A stretch of DNA of 64,000 bases from Symbiodinium natans (GCA_905221605.1 CAJNDS010002219.1:495167-559166); one strand, 5' to 3'; shown: positions 10,302 through 21,830, counted from the first letter of the stretch. The notes: a model not told the origin generated them from the sequence alone. Numbers and translations are program-made.

Positions 10302-11930
10302 CATGTTCGTCGGGATTATTGAAGCACCGAGAAGCACCGAGGCTTGCCTTCTGAGTGCTATTTAGTTTTATGGCGCTGTGCATAAGTCTTCGGATTACTT
10401 TGTTAGACCGTGCTAACATAGACGACGCGCACCTCTAACAGTAACATGGAGAGAACATTTAAGGCACACTCTCACGTCGCGGCTCTTAAGGGTCCGGTGC
10501 AAAGGAAATTGTAGCGAGCGCTGTTTAGGGTTTCGGGTAGCAGTCTGGGATTTACCGTTGACTTAGGGCTGTTGCAGCTTTAGGGTTTTTTTTGTCACGG
10601 TTTTGAGGGTGTTTGGGGCTTACAGGGCAGGCTTTCAGGCCGAAGATTTCTTTGTCGTCTGGGCGGTGGCTTGGGGGATTGCTCAGCGTCTTCATGGAGC
10701 GGCGCGCCAGGATTTCTGGCCTTGGGGGTTTGGGGGTTTAGGGTCTTCAGGTGTTAAGCTTTGCCAGCAGTCGCGTGTCAGATTCTCGCTTGCGGACTGT
10801 CGCTGTTGGACCTTCTGCTCGTCTTCGCGTGCTGTGCGAAAGGTCACAGGGATTCTGTCGAGGGTCGCGATCCTCGAGACAACTCGTGCCTGTTTTCATT
10901 TTTTGAGCCTCAGGCGCCCTTTTGAGTTTCAAGAATACCGAGCGACGCTGCTCGCAACTGTTCTCTCCCCTTGCGGCGGTCTCTGTTGTGTGTCACGCTG
11001 TCCTTTGTGGCGTGTCTCGTCTCATGCCTTGTGCGATGAAGATCGAATTGTGTCGGCGAGGTTTGGCGCATGTCGGGGCCTCTGCCTCATGTCCCCATAG
11101 AGTGGAAGTTTTGAGGGTATCTGAAGTTTAGTCGTTGCGACATGTTGCGATGGTCTAGAGGTTAATTCGGGATGGTATGGCCCATCTGGTTGCCGAGGTG
11201 TATGCAAAATCTGCAGCGGGCGAGCGCTGTGTGCCGCTTTGCCTACCGTGGGCCACGCACTGTAAGCCCTCTGAAGACCATTGGGAGCATCAATTCAAAT
11301 CCGTTGGGGCCAATGTTAACCATTTCAAGACCCTCAATGACAGGCTTTTGCCGGGGTGTTGTTCTCTTCGAGCAACCACCACAAACAACAGCCACAGCCC
11401 CCTCTCCCCCCCCTTTCCCCCCCCTCCCCCCCAACAAAAGCTTCTGCCTTTTGGCCTCCCTCGAATTGGGGGACGGCAATTTGAGGGGCTTCTAGCCAAA
11501 AGCTCCATCGCGCATCCGTTTCCGAGTCCACTGAGGGCGGACAGCAAGATCACCAGCGAGTACGAGTGCCTGGTCGCATCCACATCGCATAGCCTGCTTT
11601 GGAGCATGGACTTGTCATCCAAAGGCCTTTTTGGGGGGGGGATTGGGCGGTTCGTGGGGCAGGCTTCTCAAAGGTCCCTACTTGTGGAAAACGAGCTTTA
11701 GCGGCGTTGTTTGCGTCGAGTTCAGATGAGAGAAGCTACGGGCGCAGAACCAAAAGCTTCGGGTCAGACCGGCTTTTGCTATCTTGGAAGGGCTTGGGGC
11801 TGTTGGATTCTTGGGTGGGCTTTAGCCGTAGTGCTCCCTACAGTCCATCTGCAGTCCATGAGGGCCGGTGTTCGATTTTGAGGCCCTAACCGCATGCCAA
11901 GCCCTGGACAATGCTTGATACAAGGAATGA
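10302..11930. other. Region without a supported gene
   Basis: It contains weak TTTAGGG words (10520-10760) and a pyrimidine run (11399-11435). Open frames at 10603-11100 and 11177-11701 show no family motif and include simple sequence, so they are not annotated as genes. Confidence 0.5.
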
Positions 11931-11941
11931 TCATGTACAAT

Positions 11942-12072
11942 GATAACAAGATAACGATGATAACGATGATAACGATGATAACGATGATAACGATGATAAC
12001 GATGATAACGATGATAACGATGATAACGATGATAACGATGATAACGATGATAACGATGATAACGATGATAAT
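11942..12072. repeat. 9-bp tandem repeat ATAACGATG
   Basis: About 14 perfect copies of a 9-mer. It produces Ile-Thr-Met / Leu-Ser-Ser frames that are artefacts of the repeat. Confidence 0.95.
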
Positions 12073-12477
12073 GATAGCCAAATCGGCCAGGATCCGACAT
12101 GGGCTGCTTCTACGACAGCTTCGGGCATGCGGCCGCCTCGGCATGGGATCCCACCCCCCCCCGCCCAAAAAAAAGGACGAGGCGTGTGATGGGACAGTGT
12201 TTGCACTGACGCTCTCCGACAAGCAGTGAAAGCCAACCACGCTATGCTTCCAACCCTTTCTTAAAACAAACAAAGGAAAAGAGAAGCCTAAACCCGTTTA
12301 TGGCAGGATTCCAGCGATGGCTGTGGGGCCTGTGTAAGCTCTAGACCCGAAACCCTAAACCCTCAAGATTTAGGGTTTAGGGTTTAGGGCTTAGGGTTTA
12401 GGGTTTAATGCTTAGAGTTTAGGGTTTAGGGTTCAGGGAATCGCCCGAGCAGTGCCAGAAGCGCCCAGTTTTCTGAG

Positions 12478-12539
12478 GGTTTCTACGCCTCGGCTTCGAG
12501 CGTGAACGGCACCGGCGAGCTGTGCCTGACACGCGGCCG
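12478..12539 (+). CDS. Probable exon, unknown gene
   Basis: After the acceptor TTCTGAG the frame reads GFYASASSVNGTGELCLTRG with good third-position GC. A similar aromatic/serine stretch occurs at 12091-12140 (MGCFYDSFGHAAASA). Both may belong to one extracellular-type gene continuing to 18496, but phases could not be joined. Confidence 0.35.
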
Positions 12540-12674
12540 CAGCCATGCGCAGCCATGCGCAGCCATAGAATTAAAATGACAATAGCAACCAAGAAGAACA
12601 ATACAGAAAGAGAATTGTAATACTAGTAAGATAGTAATAAGAATAACAATAATAATGGTAATAGTAATGATAAC

Positions 12675-12790
12675 ATGGGGGCCGTAATGCCCTCTATAAT
12701 TACACCCCTAACCCTATTCTAATCAGTCCCTTTAGAAATACACGATAATAACCCCCATAACCCTATTCTAATTATTGAGGCTCCTACATT
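12675..12790. repeat. Family C element, diverged
   Basis: Contains GGGGCCGTAATG near the left end, then CTATAATTACACCCC, AACCCTATTCTAATTATTGA and GGCTCCTAC, matching the order in the copies at 43654 and 53525. Confidence 0.75.
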
Positions 12791-13499
12791 ACTTTTTCGG
12801 GGTGCTTGAAGGGCGTCAGCTTTTCGGATTTTCTGGGGGGGTGGGTTTGTGAGACTTCATGTTTGTTTACTGTGAAAGAACATGTTTGGGAGATGCGTGT
12901 TTGGGGCTAATTCGGGAGGTTGAGAGGGGCACTTCAAAGTTTCAGAAAGCTTTCCAGGAAAGGGTCCAGGCCGGCGTAAGGTTTGCTAGAGATCGAAGCA
13001 ATGCCCAGCTGCTGAGGGTTTTTGTGCATCCCCCCTTCAGCTCCAAGACCCTTTGAACCTGCAAGGGATGCTGAGAAGGCGAACTTGACGAAGGTTCGGG
13101 GGCGGGGGGAAGCAAGGGCAGGGTTTTTTGTGAGCCGCAAGCTCACGCGTCTTTCGACCCGATCTGGAGACTCTGCCCCTTTGCGCCGTTTGCCCTGTTG
13201 CTTGCTCGTTTCCCACCGTCAAGACAGTCCAGTCCATTGGGCAGAAGCACCTGTCACCGCACAACTGACACGAAGAAGTCGGAGGCTGAGCTCAACGGCG
13301 CGTGTCGTCGTGCCATGTTGTAAAGCAGCATGCCGCCAGCATCGGACGCCGAACGAAATCTCACACACAAGTAGAGCCCGATTGGCTCTGCCATCTTGGA
13401 CGCGAACCCTCATGCCGCCAAGCTTTCTAAAAGCATGTCGGGTGCATGGGCGACAAACAACAAAACAACAAAAGAGACTAAAAGAGACCAAGGCCCCAG

Positions 13500-13685
13500 C
13501 ACGAGCCCTTCAAAGGAGCCCTGAAAGGAGCCCGCTTTTTAAGAAGACCCTTCGAAAAAAAGAGCCCCCTTCAAAAAAAGGATCCCCCTTTAGAAGGAGC
13601 CTCCCCTTTAAAAAAGGAGCCCCCTTCCAAAAAGGAGCCCCCTTGTCAAAGAAAGAGCCCCCTCAAAGAAAGAGTCCCCTTGGGG
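13500..13685. repeat. Degenerate AAAAAGGAGCCCCCTT minisatellite
   Basis: About nine imperfect copies of a 15-21-bp unit alternating A-runs and GAGCCCCCTT. The Lys/Pro-rich open frame across it is repeat-derived. Confidence 0.8.
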
Positions 13686-13689
13686 GCAG

Positions 13690-13729
13690 GTGCACGAGTT
13701 CGTGGGCGCGGGCTTCTGCCGGCCATCAG
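13690..13729 (+). CDS. Probable small exon, unknown gene
   Basis: Flanked by GGGGCAG and by AG|GCTCTTCG (a GC donor). The frame reads VHEFVGAGFCRPS. It is short, so it is supported only by frame and splice context. Confidence 0.3.
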
Positions 13730-14130
13730 GCTCTTCGGGTGCGGGGCTTTCCGAGGGCTTTTTGACGAGAGTTGTGGGTTTTTTTGGGGGGCTTTGTTTT
13801 GGGGTGGGATTTGGGGGTTTGGGGGTTTTGGGTGTAGGTCCAGGTTTTTGGGGTGGGAGTTCTCCCGACTCTTCTCTGTGTCTTTTTCGGGGGCTGTTCA
13901 TAGGGTTTTTTTTGAATTTTATATTAAAACCCTAATCCCGAAACCCTCAACCCCTGTGGTGTGTAGGGCTTGAGAGGTGACAGGAGCAGGGTACAGCAAG
14001 GTTTGTCTCTTGAGCTCCCACTGCTCTGAAGCTGGGCCTGGCGAAGGGTTTAGGGTTCAGGGCTCAGGGTTTAGGGTTTCGGGTTTTGGGGTTTAGGGCT
14101 TGCGCAACCCTGCAACCCTGCGGGCACGTG

Positions 14131-14256
14131 ATGCCACTCAAGAACCCATCTGATGAAGCAGGTTGCGCCGATCCGGAAAGTCTTGCCTGCCGTGTGAACG
14201 GCTTCTTCAAGCTGGTGGACTCGTTGACCGAGTGCAACTTGTACCAACTCAGTTAG
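14131..14256 (+). CDS. Probable exon, cysteine-containing protein
   Basis: The frame from ATG reads MPLKNPSDEAGCADPESLAC, then RVNGFFKLVDSLTECNLYQL and a TAG. Codon use and regular cysteine spacing suggest real coding sequence, perhaps PAN/Apple-like, but the fold is not established. It may be spliced at an upstream GAAGCAG|GTTG. A CT-rich run follows. Confidence 0.45.
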   Translation: MPLKNPSDEAGCADPESLACRVNGFFKLVDSLTECNLYQLS

Positions 14257-14609
14257 TTGTCAATCATCTGTCGTTTTTTTTGTTTTTGTTTTTTTTATCT
14301 CTCTCTCTCTCTCCCTTTTTGTTCTTTCGGTGTTATTTCTTGCACTGCCTTCGATACCCCCAAAACCTCACATTCTGACTTGGAGGTTCAGCGACGTGCC
14401 CGAAGCATAGACCTCCGCGCGTGCTGACAACTCCTCTGTATCGGATTTCCCAGGTGCGCGATGCCTAGAGGGCAGGTCGTCTCCCTGCACTCCTGCTTGA
14501 AAATGTAGAGAGCCCTCTCCTCAACCCCTTTCTGACGGGGCCCCCCTATAAACCCCAAACCCTCCCCTTGGCCTTAACCGTAAGTCCACGACAACCCCCA
14601 AAAACCCTA

Positions 14610-14755
14610 TAGACCCCAAACCCTAAACCCTAAACCCCAAACCCTAAACCCAAACCCTAAACCCTAAACCTAAACCCCAAACCCCAAACCCCAAACCCCA
14701 AACCCTGAACCCTAAACCCTAACCCCCAAACCCTAAGCCCCCCCCCCCCCCGTCC
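14610..14755. repeat. CCCTAAA / CCCCAAA array ending in poly-C
   Basis: About 18 units mixing CCCTAAA with CCCCAAA, ending in a C14 run. Confidence 0.9.
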
Positions 14756-15496
14756 CAAAGGGTAGCTTCAAAAGCCAACCTCCGAGTCGATCTCCGAGAG
14801 TCGAAGTGTTTCCCAGGTCGCCTGACCTGTGATGCGCGTATCTTGACCCAAGATGTAACTTAGGTTTCTTTTTTTGTGGTTTGAGGGTTTAGGGTTTAGG
14901 GCTAGGGTTTAGGGTTTAGAGGGTTTAAAGTTTGGCCCTGCAATGGGTGTAGGGCTTCATGCGTAGGGATTCGGGTTTAGGAGGTTTGCAGGTGCCTCGG
15001 GTTCAAGACGTCTTTCGGGTTCAAGGTTTCTTTCCGGGTTGTTTTGCCTTGTTGTCTCAGCGGTTGAGCTTTGAGGGCTTTGGATCGATCTTCTCTGGAT
15101 TTCCAGATTTGTGCCTGGCAGTCCTTGCAGGCGAAGAAGGGTGTGTGCGTGTGTGTGCGCGGGAGTCAAGAGAAGAACCTTGATGCGGAACACTTCAGAT
15201 TTTGTACTGCCTCCCTCTCCGGAAGTTGCACGCTTGTGCTGCATAAGGCTTAAGACCTGCAGAGACCTGCCTTGGCAGGTTGTGTCGTTCTTATGTGTTG
15301 CTTTCAATCCCGAGAACCAGTGCAGGGTTTAGGGTTTAGGGTTTAGGGTTTAGGGTTTCTCGACGTTTAGCCAGAAGAGACTCTCCACAGCTAGCGCGTG
15401 ACCCAAGCTCCCAAAGAATCTGACTCGGAACCCCAAGCTCCATGCCCAAATCCTTTATTAAAGGGGTGACCGAGCGTATTGTTGCACCCTTTTCAT

Positions 15497-15506
<10 letters not shown>

Positions 15507-15527
<21 letters not shown>

Positions 15528-15530
15528 GGT
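15507..15530. repeat. Poly-T/poly-G tract
   Basis: T10 followed by a run of about 22 G. Confidence 0.9.
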
Positions 15531-15568
15531 AGACTAAGCCTTTTTTTTGCGCGAAATTCCTCTACCAG

Positions 15569-15705
15569 GCGAGGCCTGCATCGGCTATACCTTCATGCCA
15601 CAGGCGGACAGCCAGTCATTTGCCGCTCGGCCACGGCAAGAAGTGAAGACTGCCCAAGAGTGTCCGGTGATTCTATTTTCGGCCTGGCGGTGCGGGCCGG
15701 CTTAG
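15569..15705 (+). CDS. Probable exon, cysteine-containing protein
   Basis: Acceptor CTCTACCAG, then a frame reading GEACIGYTFMPQADSQSFAA and onward through TAQECPVILF to a stop at 15703. An aromatic-rich C-x-G-Y-T-F segment followed by a second Cys is reminiscent of PAN/Apple modules. The frame starts in phase 1 and may join the 14131 or 15971 exons; this is not proven. Confidence 0.5.
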
Positions 15706-15970
15706 CAAACCTCAGACCTTGGCATCTGGAGCATCAGGGAGCATCATCCTTGTACCTTCAGGGCCGTTGAGGGTCTAAGGGTTCAGGGGTTCAGGTTTCC
15801 CCCTGCAACCCTTAGCCCGCAACCCTTCGTGTTCCATAGAGATGACGGTCCGGTTGTCCTAACTGCGCTATGAGGACCAGACAGGAACTCGGAGGGGCAA
15901 CGGGTTTCGAGTGGGTTTGAGACATAGGAGGTTCATCTCGGGTCCTTCAGAGGAGCATCCCAGGCTTTAG

Positions 15971-16115
15971 ATGCGGGGAGGTGGAAGTTGAGGGCGTAGG
16001 CCGTAGGCTCCACGAGGCAAACACCTGCTACGTCCACGTCAGCAACACGAGCGAGCTTCCGGAGATTCCGGAGGGCTGGGCACGCTTCTTGGCCCAACCG
16101 CCTAAACCCCTCTAA
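15971..16115 (+). CDS. Probable exon, unknown extracellular-type protein
   Basis: After GGCTTTAG the frame reads CGEVEVEGVGRRLHEANTCY, then VHVSNTSELPEIPEGWARF, to a TAA at 16113. Strong codon bias and a coherent composition support coding. Two Cys lie about 17 residues apart. Confidence 0.5.
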
Positions 16116-16683
16116 ACCTTATATGCGCCCGCGTTCCGCGTAATCGACCCCCCCCCCCCAAACGCTGCCCGTTAACCTTAAACCACCACGGACCACAAGG
16201 GGGGGAGAGTCACGAAACCTTAACCGCTTTAACCCTGAACCGTAAACCAAGCACGAACCACAGGGGGGAGAGGGGAAACCATAAACCTACCATTCCCCCA
16301 AACCCTGAACCCTAAGCTCTAAACCCATATGGACCAAGGGGGTCAAAGTGAGAATCCTGAACTCTACAGCCACATCCTAAACCCTAAACCCATGAACCGC
16401 AGACAATGAAACACACGGATTACCTGGAGGGAGAGGGGGGGGGCAGAGGGGAGGGCGGGCGGGGAAGGGGGGGCGGGTGCGGCTATGCTGGCTCATGTAA
16501 AACCCTGTAAACCCTATAGCCCAATAAACCCTCTAAGCCCTATAAACCCTGTAAACCCTATGAGCCCTGAAAGCCCGAGAAACACCCGGTTGCAGCAGGG
16601 CTCATACTGGTAGCTGACACACTCCTTCGTTATGGGATGATCCTGCTCGAATCAGCCATGTCTTCATCACAACACCTTTCAAG

Positions 16684-16735
16684 GCTATCCGCAGATGTAC
16701 GCGAGCTTCCCGGCTGCAGACGTCTTGGGCCTCTG
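16684..16735 (+). CDS. Probable exon, unknown gene
   Basis: After CTTTCAAG the frame reads GYPQMYASFPAADVLGLCG. A further possible exon at about 16945-16998 reads DIAGTSGSSAAMCYRVQ before a GT. The intervening sequence is CCCTAAA repeat (16780-16905). Confidence 0.3.
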
Positions 16736-17040
16736 TGGGGGGGGGGGCGCTGCTCTAAGCCCGAAGCGCTACCCTAAGCCCTAAACCCAAACCCTAAACC
16801 CTAAGCCCTAAGCCCTAAACCCTAAACCCTAAACCCTAAACCCCTAAATTCCTAAAACCCTAAAACCCTAAAACCCTAAGACCCTAAAACCCCTAAACCC
16901 CTACAACCTTTTCTCCCCTCTTGAGAGCGCCTCGCAGCCCAGACATCGCTGGCACCTCCGGTTCCAGCGCGGCCATGTGCTACCGCGTCCAGGTGCCTAC
17001 ACCGGGACCAGGAAGCAGACTCGGAAGGTTGAATCATTGA

Positions 17041-17518
17041 AGCCCTAATCCCTAAACCCTAAACCCTAAACCCTAAACCCTAAACCCTAAACCCTAAACC
17101 CTAAACCCCAAACCTTAAACCCCAAACTTTAAGCCCCAAGCCCTAAACCCTATATCCTAAGCCCTAAGCCGGAGTGAAAAGTGTTGTACGTCGTGAGGTT
17201 TTTTTCAGGCGGCGCGCGTGCAAGCGAGTGTGCGCACCAAGCGCTGGTTGCCAAAACCCTAAACCCTAAACCCTAAACCCTAAACCCTAAACCCTAAACC
17301 CTAAACCCTAAACCCTAAACCCTAAACATCGTTGGCAACTGTAGAGGGGTATCGATTCATTTTGTTGGGGCGGGCTCGGCACTGTGACCCTCGGCTGACT
17401 CCCCTAAACCCTAAACCCTAAACCCTAAACCCTAAACCCTAAACCCTAAACCCTAAACCCTAAACCCTAAACCCTAAACCCTAAACCCTAAACCCTAAAC
17501 CCTAAACCCTGAACCCTC
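17041..17518. repeat. Cluster of three CCCTAAA arrays
   Basis: Arrays at 17041-17165, 17255-17330 and 17403-17518 (the last with about 16 perfect units), separated by short unique pieces, one of which (17209-17254) could be a small exon after TTTTTCAG. A further array is at 17680-17775. Confidence 0.95.
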
Positions 17519-17999
17519 AAGAGTAACAGCGGAGGCCCCATGGGGTTTCAGGGTTTAGAGCAGTTTTGGGAGTCAGGGAGTAAGAGTTCATAGTTCCTTG
17601 TAGCCTCTTCATTGTCGAATGGGCCCAGTGCAAAAGCTTCTCCCTGACACATCGGGAACTTTGAGCAGCAACCCTAAGCTGTAAACCCTAAACCCTAAAC
17701 CCTAAACCCTAAACCCCAAACCCTTAACCCTAAACCCCAAACCCTAAACCCTGAACCCTAAACCTTAAACCCTAAAGAACTTAGGTGCGAGATCCTTCCC
17801 TGCCCACCCAGCGTGGCTTGGCTCGCACGCTTTTTTGGGCCTTTCCCGGGGGCTAAAGGCTGGCAGCACAAGGCTACTCCCAAACCCTAAACCCTAAACC
17901 CTCAACCCTGAACCCTAAACCCCTAAACCCTAAACGTAGCCAGAGTTCAGCACCCAAACTCGAAGTTTTTCCGGCGGCGCCCAGGTTAATGGGTGCTGA

Positions 18000-18087
18000 G
18001 AGGTAGGGTTCTGAGTAGGGGAACGGTGGTTCGAACCTTATTCATGGTACTTAGAACCCCACTTCTAAGTATCCATGAGCCTTCAAC
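18000..18087. repeat. Family A element, left end lost
   Basis: Shares the interior word ACTTAGAACCCCACTTCTAA and the right end ATCCATGAGCCTTCAA with other A copies. It is sandwiched between CCCTAAA arrays. Confidence 0.8.
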
Positions 18088-18256
18088 CCCAAACCCTAAA
18101 CCCTAAACCCTGAACCCTAAACCCTAAACCCTTCAAGTAGAGGAAGTAGACCCCAAACTTTGAGCCCACGATGGCAAGCATCCTTTCGTATCTCGCGCGC
18201 CCCGGAGAACCCCACTCATGAGCAGGGAGATGCCCTCGGAATCCGAGAAGTCTCAG

Positions 18257-18385
18257 ATGCCAGGGGCTTCGGGTTTAGGTTTGTAGGGTCTAGGGCTTGG
18301 GGTTTAGGGTTTAGGGTTTAGGGTTTGGGGTTTTTCGGTTTAGGGTTTAGGGTTTGGGGGTTTGGGGGTCTTTAGGGTTTCAGGG
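18257..18385. repeat. TTTAGGG array (opposite orientation)
   Basis: About 14 imperfect TTTAGGG units, only 150 bp from CCCTAAA arrays. This shows orientation switching. Confidence 0.9.
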
Positions 18386-18422
18386 GGTGCAGGGGAGAGT
18401 GCAGGTAGGGTTCTCTGCCGAG

Positions 18423-18496
18423 GTGGCTGCTACTTCCGCGAGGAGGGGGGCTCGCGTTGCGGTCACGCCCCCGCAACGCCGCCTTGTTGCAACAAG
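18423..18496 (+). CDS. Probable exon, cysteine-rich
   Basis: Acceptor GCCGAG, donor AACAAG|GTGACC. The frame reads GCYFREEGGSRCGHAPATPP and then CCNK: four cysteines in 24 residues. It could be the last exon of the cysteine-containing series that begins near 12478. Confidence 0.45.
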
Positions 18497-18509
18497 GTGA
18501 CCGAAGCGC

Positions 18510-18827
18510 TGAGTCTAATATTATTATTATTATGATTAGTATTATTGTTGTTCTTCTTCTTATTGCTCTTCTTCTTATTATTTCTCTTATTATTATTGTT
18601 AGTATTATTATTGTTGTTCTTCTTATTGTGGTTAGTGTTATTACTCTTATTGTCATTATCATTATTGCTCTTCTTCTTCTTCTTCCTCTTCTTCTTGTTC
18701 TTCTTCTTATTGTTGTTATTATAAGTACTCTTCTTGTTACTATTGTTCTTCTTCTTATTGTGATTCTGACGATGATGATTTATTATTACTATTTTCATTA
18801 TAATTACTTTATTATTTTCGCATGATC

Positions 18828-18866
<39 letters not shown>

Positions 18867-18930
18867 ATGAGCCTCATTCGAATTATCATTATCATTATTG
18901 CTATTATTCTTATTGTTTTTTTTTTAATAA
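18510..18930. repeat. ATT / CTT / ATG trinucleotide microsatellite tract
   Basis: Imperfect ATT and CTT triplets, then a pure ATG/GATGAT run at about 18825-18866. Frames through it are low-complexity artefacts. From 18930 to 20009 no exon was supported. Confidence 0.9.
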
Positions 18931-20009
18931 GTTAGGCTTCAGGATTTCTGGGGCTCAGAAGGGGTTGGCTTTTCTTTGCTTCTGAAACCATAGGGCCGGA
19001 GAGCGTTTGGAGGGCATCTGGGGCTGCCTACAACCAAGTATTGCAAGAGTGCAAAGCTGCTTGAACAGTGCCTACTCATCACGCGTAAACTACCAACTTG
19101 GCTCAAAAGATGCCAGGACTTGCCAGGATAAAAGAATCAGAGAGGGAGCTGAATGCAGGGCCTGGGCTTAAAGAGGTTCCTCGCGGCTCAGTGCACGAAG
19201 GTTCGCACTGGGGCCCGTCCTAAAGGAAGGTTTGGACCTTAGTGCGTTTCGGTTCGTTCTTTATATCAACAGCCTCTCATGCTCAGTATGTCCTCTCTTC
19301 GGGGCTAGGAAGCACGCACATGGGAAGTACAACCACAAGTCGCCGAAGGGAATCACCTACAGGCTAACGTCATTACTTCCTACGTCCCAGCATCGTTGTG
19401 GCAATACGGTCGTTTGTCCATGACACGAAGCAGCAGCTTCGTGACACATAGGTTCGTTTTTTGAAGCCAACCTTCAAGCCACTTGGGACCCTGGGAACCG
19501 GATGCTCGCGCGTTCCAAAGTGACAAATGTGGTAACACCCGAGCCCTGAATTTCCAAACCCGAAACCCTAAACCCTGAACCCCAGGCCCTAAACCCTAAA
19601 ACCAATGATTTGAGGTCTTGGACGCTAGACTTGTGGGGAACAGAGCACTGGCTGAGTGACACGGAGGCCGCCAGTACTTTCGGTGATCCACAATTCGGGG
19701 ATGAGGACAGCGGGTAAAGGGTGGTGGGGTTCAAACCCAAGATATCCAGAACTGAGGGCTTATTGACTTGGAGCATCTTCGAGAACTTTACGATGTTCAA
19801 GTTTCAGTTAGGGGGCTATGCATGAAGCGGGTGTGCGCCATGTGGGCAAAGACAGTACTCTAGATCACTCCCATCTGTGCTTTTCTTGAGCCCTCACGCC
19901 TGAAACCCTAAATTCGAAACCCCATGATATCCTAACTTCTAGCTGACGCCCAGCCCGCCAGCTGCTGCACTCCCACGCCTCGAAGTGCTAACAGCTACAC
20001 ACGTGACCC

Positions 20010-21820
20010 ATGTCCTTGCATGCTCTTTCAAGGCTTGCGAGGTCTGGCTTTAGGGCAATTGCCATGAGACGCGTGCTGGCACTCTTGGCGGGCGTGTCGA
20101 ACTTGGGCACAGCCATCGCCTGCAATGGCAACTCTGCGTTTTGTGATCTGCCCCTGACGCAGGCGGGCAGTTCTCTAGGAAGCAAAGTTCATAGAATATG
20201 ATTCACATAGAATATGAACTATTTCAGTCCGACAAGAGCAAGACTATGCTTTACTCTGCAATACAAGACTATGCTCTCCTCTGCCTGCTTACGGGCAACC
20301 CACATACCCCAAAGGTCACCTTTGCAGCGACGCACAATGCTGGGGCCTTCTCGCTCGACATCCCCGACCTCGTCACCGCGGAGGTGCCAGGGGTCAATGT
20401 GAACGATGCCCTGAAGTGCGTCTACGAGAACCATGATAAGAACTTCAGAGAGCAGCTGGACTTTGGCATCAGGGCCTTCAACCTGGACCTCTGCTCCAAG
20501 GAAGCGGAGCCCGGGATTCTCTTCAACTGCCACGGCGTCCCGCCCGCCTACGGCAAGCCGTTTTCAAACAGCCTCGCCACCTTCAGCGACTGGCTGAGCA
20601 CCCACCCAAGGGAGGTGGTCATTCTGTGGCCTGGCAACCTCAAGATGCTTGGAGAGCCCAAAGGGATGCTTTCTTTTTTGCTGGCTACCCTGGCAGACCC
20701 TGAGATCCTGAGTTTAGGTTTGAGTCATACTTGTTCATAGAAGGAGCAACGCACGATGTGATGCATAGCATAGTCGGCAGTCTGGTATGGTTCAGCATAT
20801 GCAAAGATGCGCCGCAAGAAAGTTTCCGCCTCAAATGCAGAAGCCGCTTGCACCTAGTCAAGGATTGGCTTCAATGCGGACACCCAGTGGGAAGCGCTTA
20901 TGGGCAACCACTTTGGCGGCGGCGCGGGAGCGTGCCTCAAGGTCACGCAGGCCACGGATGCATCCACGTGGTCTCCCAGGAACCAGACCTCCTGTGTCCT
21001 GGTGCCTTGAGGTCGTATTGAGCCAGAGTGTTGTTTATCAGGCTTTCGGGTGCGCAGAGCTGGAGGTGTTGAGTAGTGTCTTAACGCATCTAGGTGCAGG
21101 GGAGGCCGAACGAGAACATCACCCTCTCGCATCTTGTGGACAACAACCTTCGGGTGGTGATCTGGGATTTCTACTGGAAGGACTGGGTGAACAACAGCTA
21201 CGACCCGGAGGTGAACCCTGGAGCTAGCTCTCAGAGTCTCCTGGCCGACTTCAAGAAGTACGGCCGAGGTGGGTGGATTACGAAGATAGGGGGACCCCCC
21301 CAAATAGAGACCCCCCAAAAAAGTAGGATCCCCCCTTATCGTAAGGACCCCAAGAAGGTACCCGTACCCCGAATATCGTAAGCCCCCAGGTGAGAAGGAC
21401 GTCCTGCCCAACGCCGTGCTCGCGTTCAACGTGATCGGAGCCCCCAAGCTGCCCAGCCCGGCAAGGCTGAACCAGTGCCGGGATGTGTTTTGCCAGGTCG
21501 CCGAGGCCGAGAAGATGCTGAAAGAGATAGAGCTCTCTTGCATCAAGACCCTTTCCAGAAGGTACAACAAGGACCTCGTTCAGGACGACGCTCAGCCGCA
21601 CAAGTACAAGGCCGAGGAGACGTGCCCAGAATACGCGTGCGGATGCCTGGGATACATCTCGCCCCTCGAGGTCGTGCACCAGAATCTGCTTAAGCTGGGG
21701 CATTCTCTCCACGCCGTGGCCATTGACTACCCGGGAATCGGGAGGTCCAGCGTCGCGGACTTGGCCCGGCGCATGAACGAAGCCACCCTCCGGCACCGGC
21801 TCGGAAGCCCGGAGGGCTGA
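20010..21820 (+). CDS. PI-PLC X-domain-like phosphodiesterase, secreted or membrane-anchored
   Basis: Exons: 20010-20162, 20315-about 20703, 20863-21001, 21100-21268, 21390-21820. Exon 1 has ATGs at 20010 and 20064; the second starts a typical signal peptide (MRRVLALLAGVSNLGTAIA) followed by CNGNSAFCDLPLTQ. Exon 2 continues VTFAATHNAGAF, matching the family pattern x-Q-V-T-F-x-x-T-H-N-A with the first catalytic His. GIRAFNLDL and NCHG follow, with the second His. Exon 4 gives TLSHLVDNNLRVVIWDFYW, the conserved R-V-V-x-F/W strand. Intron 1 starts GC; introns 3 and 4 start GT; all end AG. The exon 2-3 join is uncertain (a GA donor at 20704 restores phase). Intron 4 (21269-21389) is a family D element. 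Such enzymes cleave inositol phospholipid head groups; substrate is not known here. Confidence 0.85.
21269..21389. repeat. Family D element forming a complete intron
   Basis: Boundaries CGAG|GTGGGTGG and CCCCCAG|GTGAG join exons in phase (GGC CGA G + GT GAG AAG). The interior shares AGGACCCCAAGAAGGTACCC with the copy at 53350 and AAATAG..GTAGGATCCC with that at 59109. Nothing but the element lies between the exons. Confidence 0.85.
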
Positions 21821-21830
21821 CTGGTGGTCC

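Noticed and set aside
11138-11175. tRNA-like GGTCTAGAGGTTAATTC
   Set aside because: D-arm-like words only; no anticodon arm, T-arm GGTTCGANTCC or acceptor stem could be folded.
11779-12273. Ile/Val- or Leu-Ser-Ser-rich proteins
   Set aside because: Generated by the 9-bp ATAACGATG repeat.
13022-13765. 247-aa plus-strand ORF
   Set aside because: Much of it is the AAAAAGGAGCCCCC minisatellite; only a small exon (13690-13729), in a different context, seems plausible.
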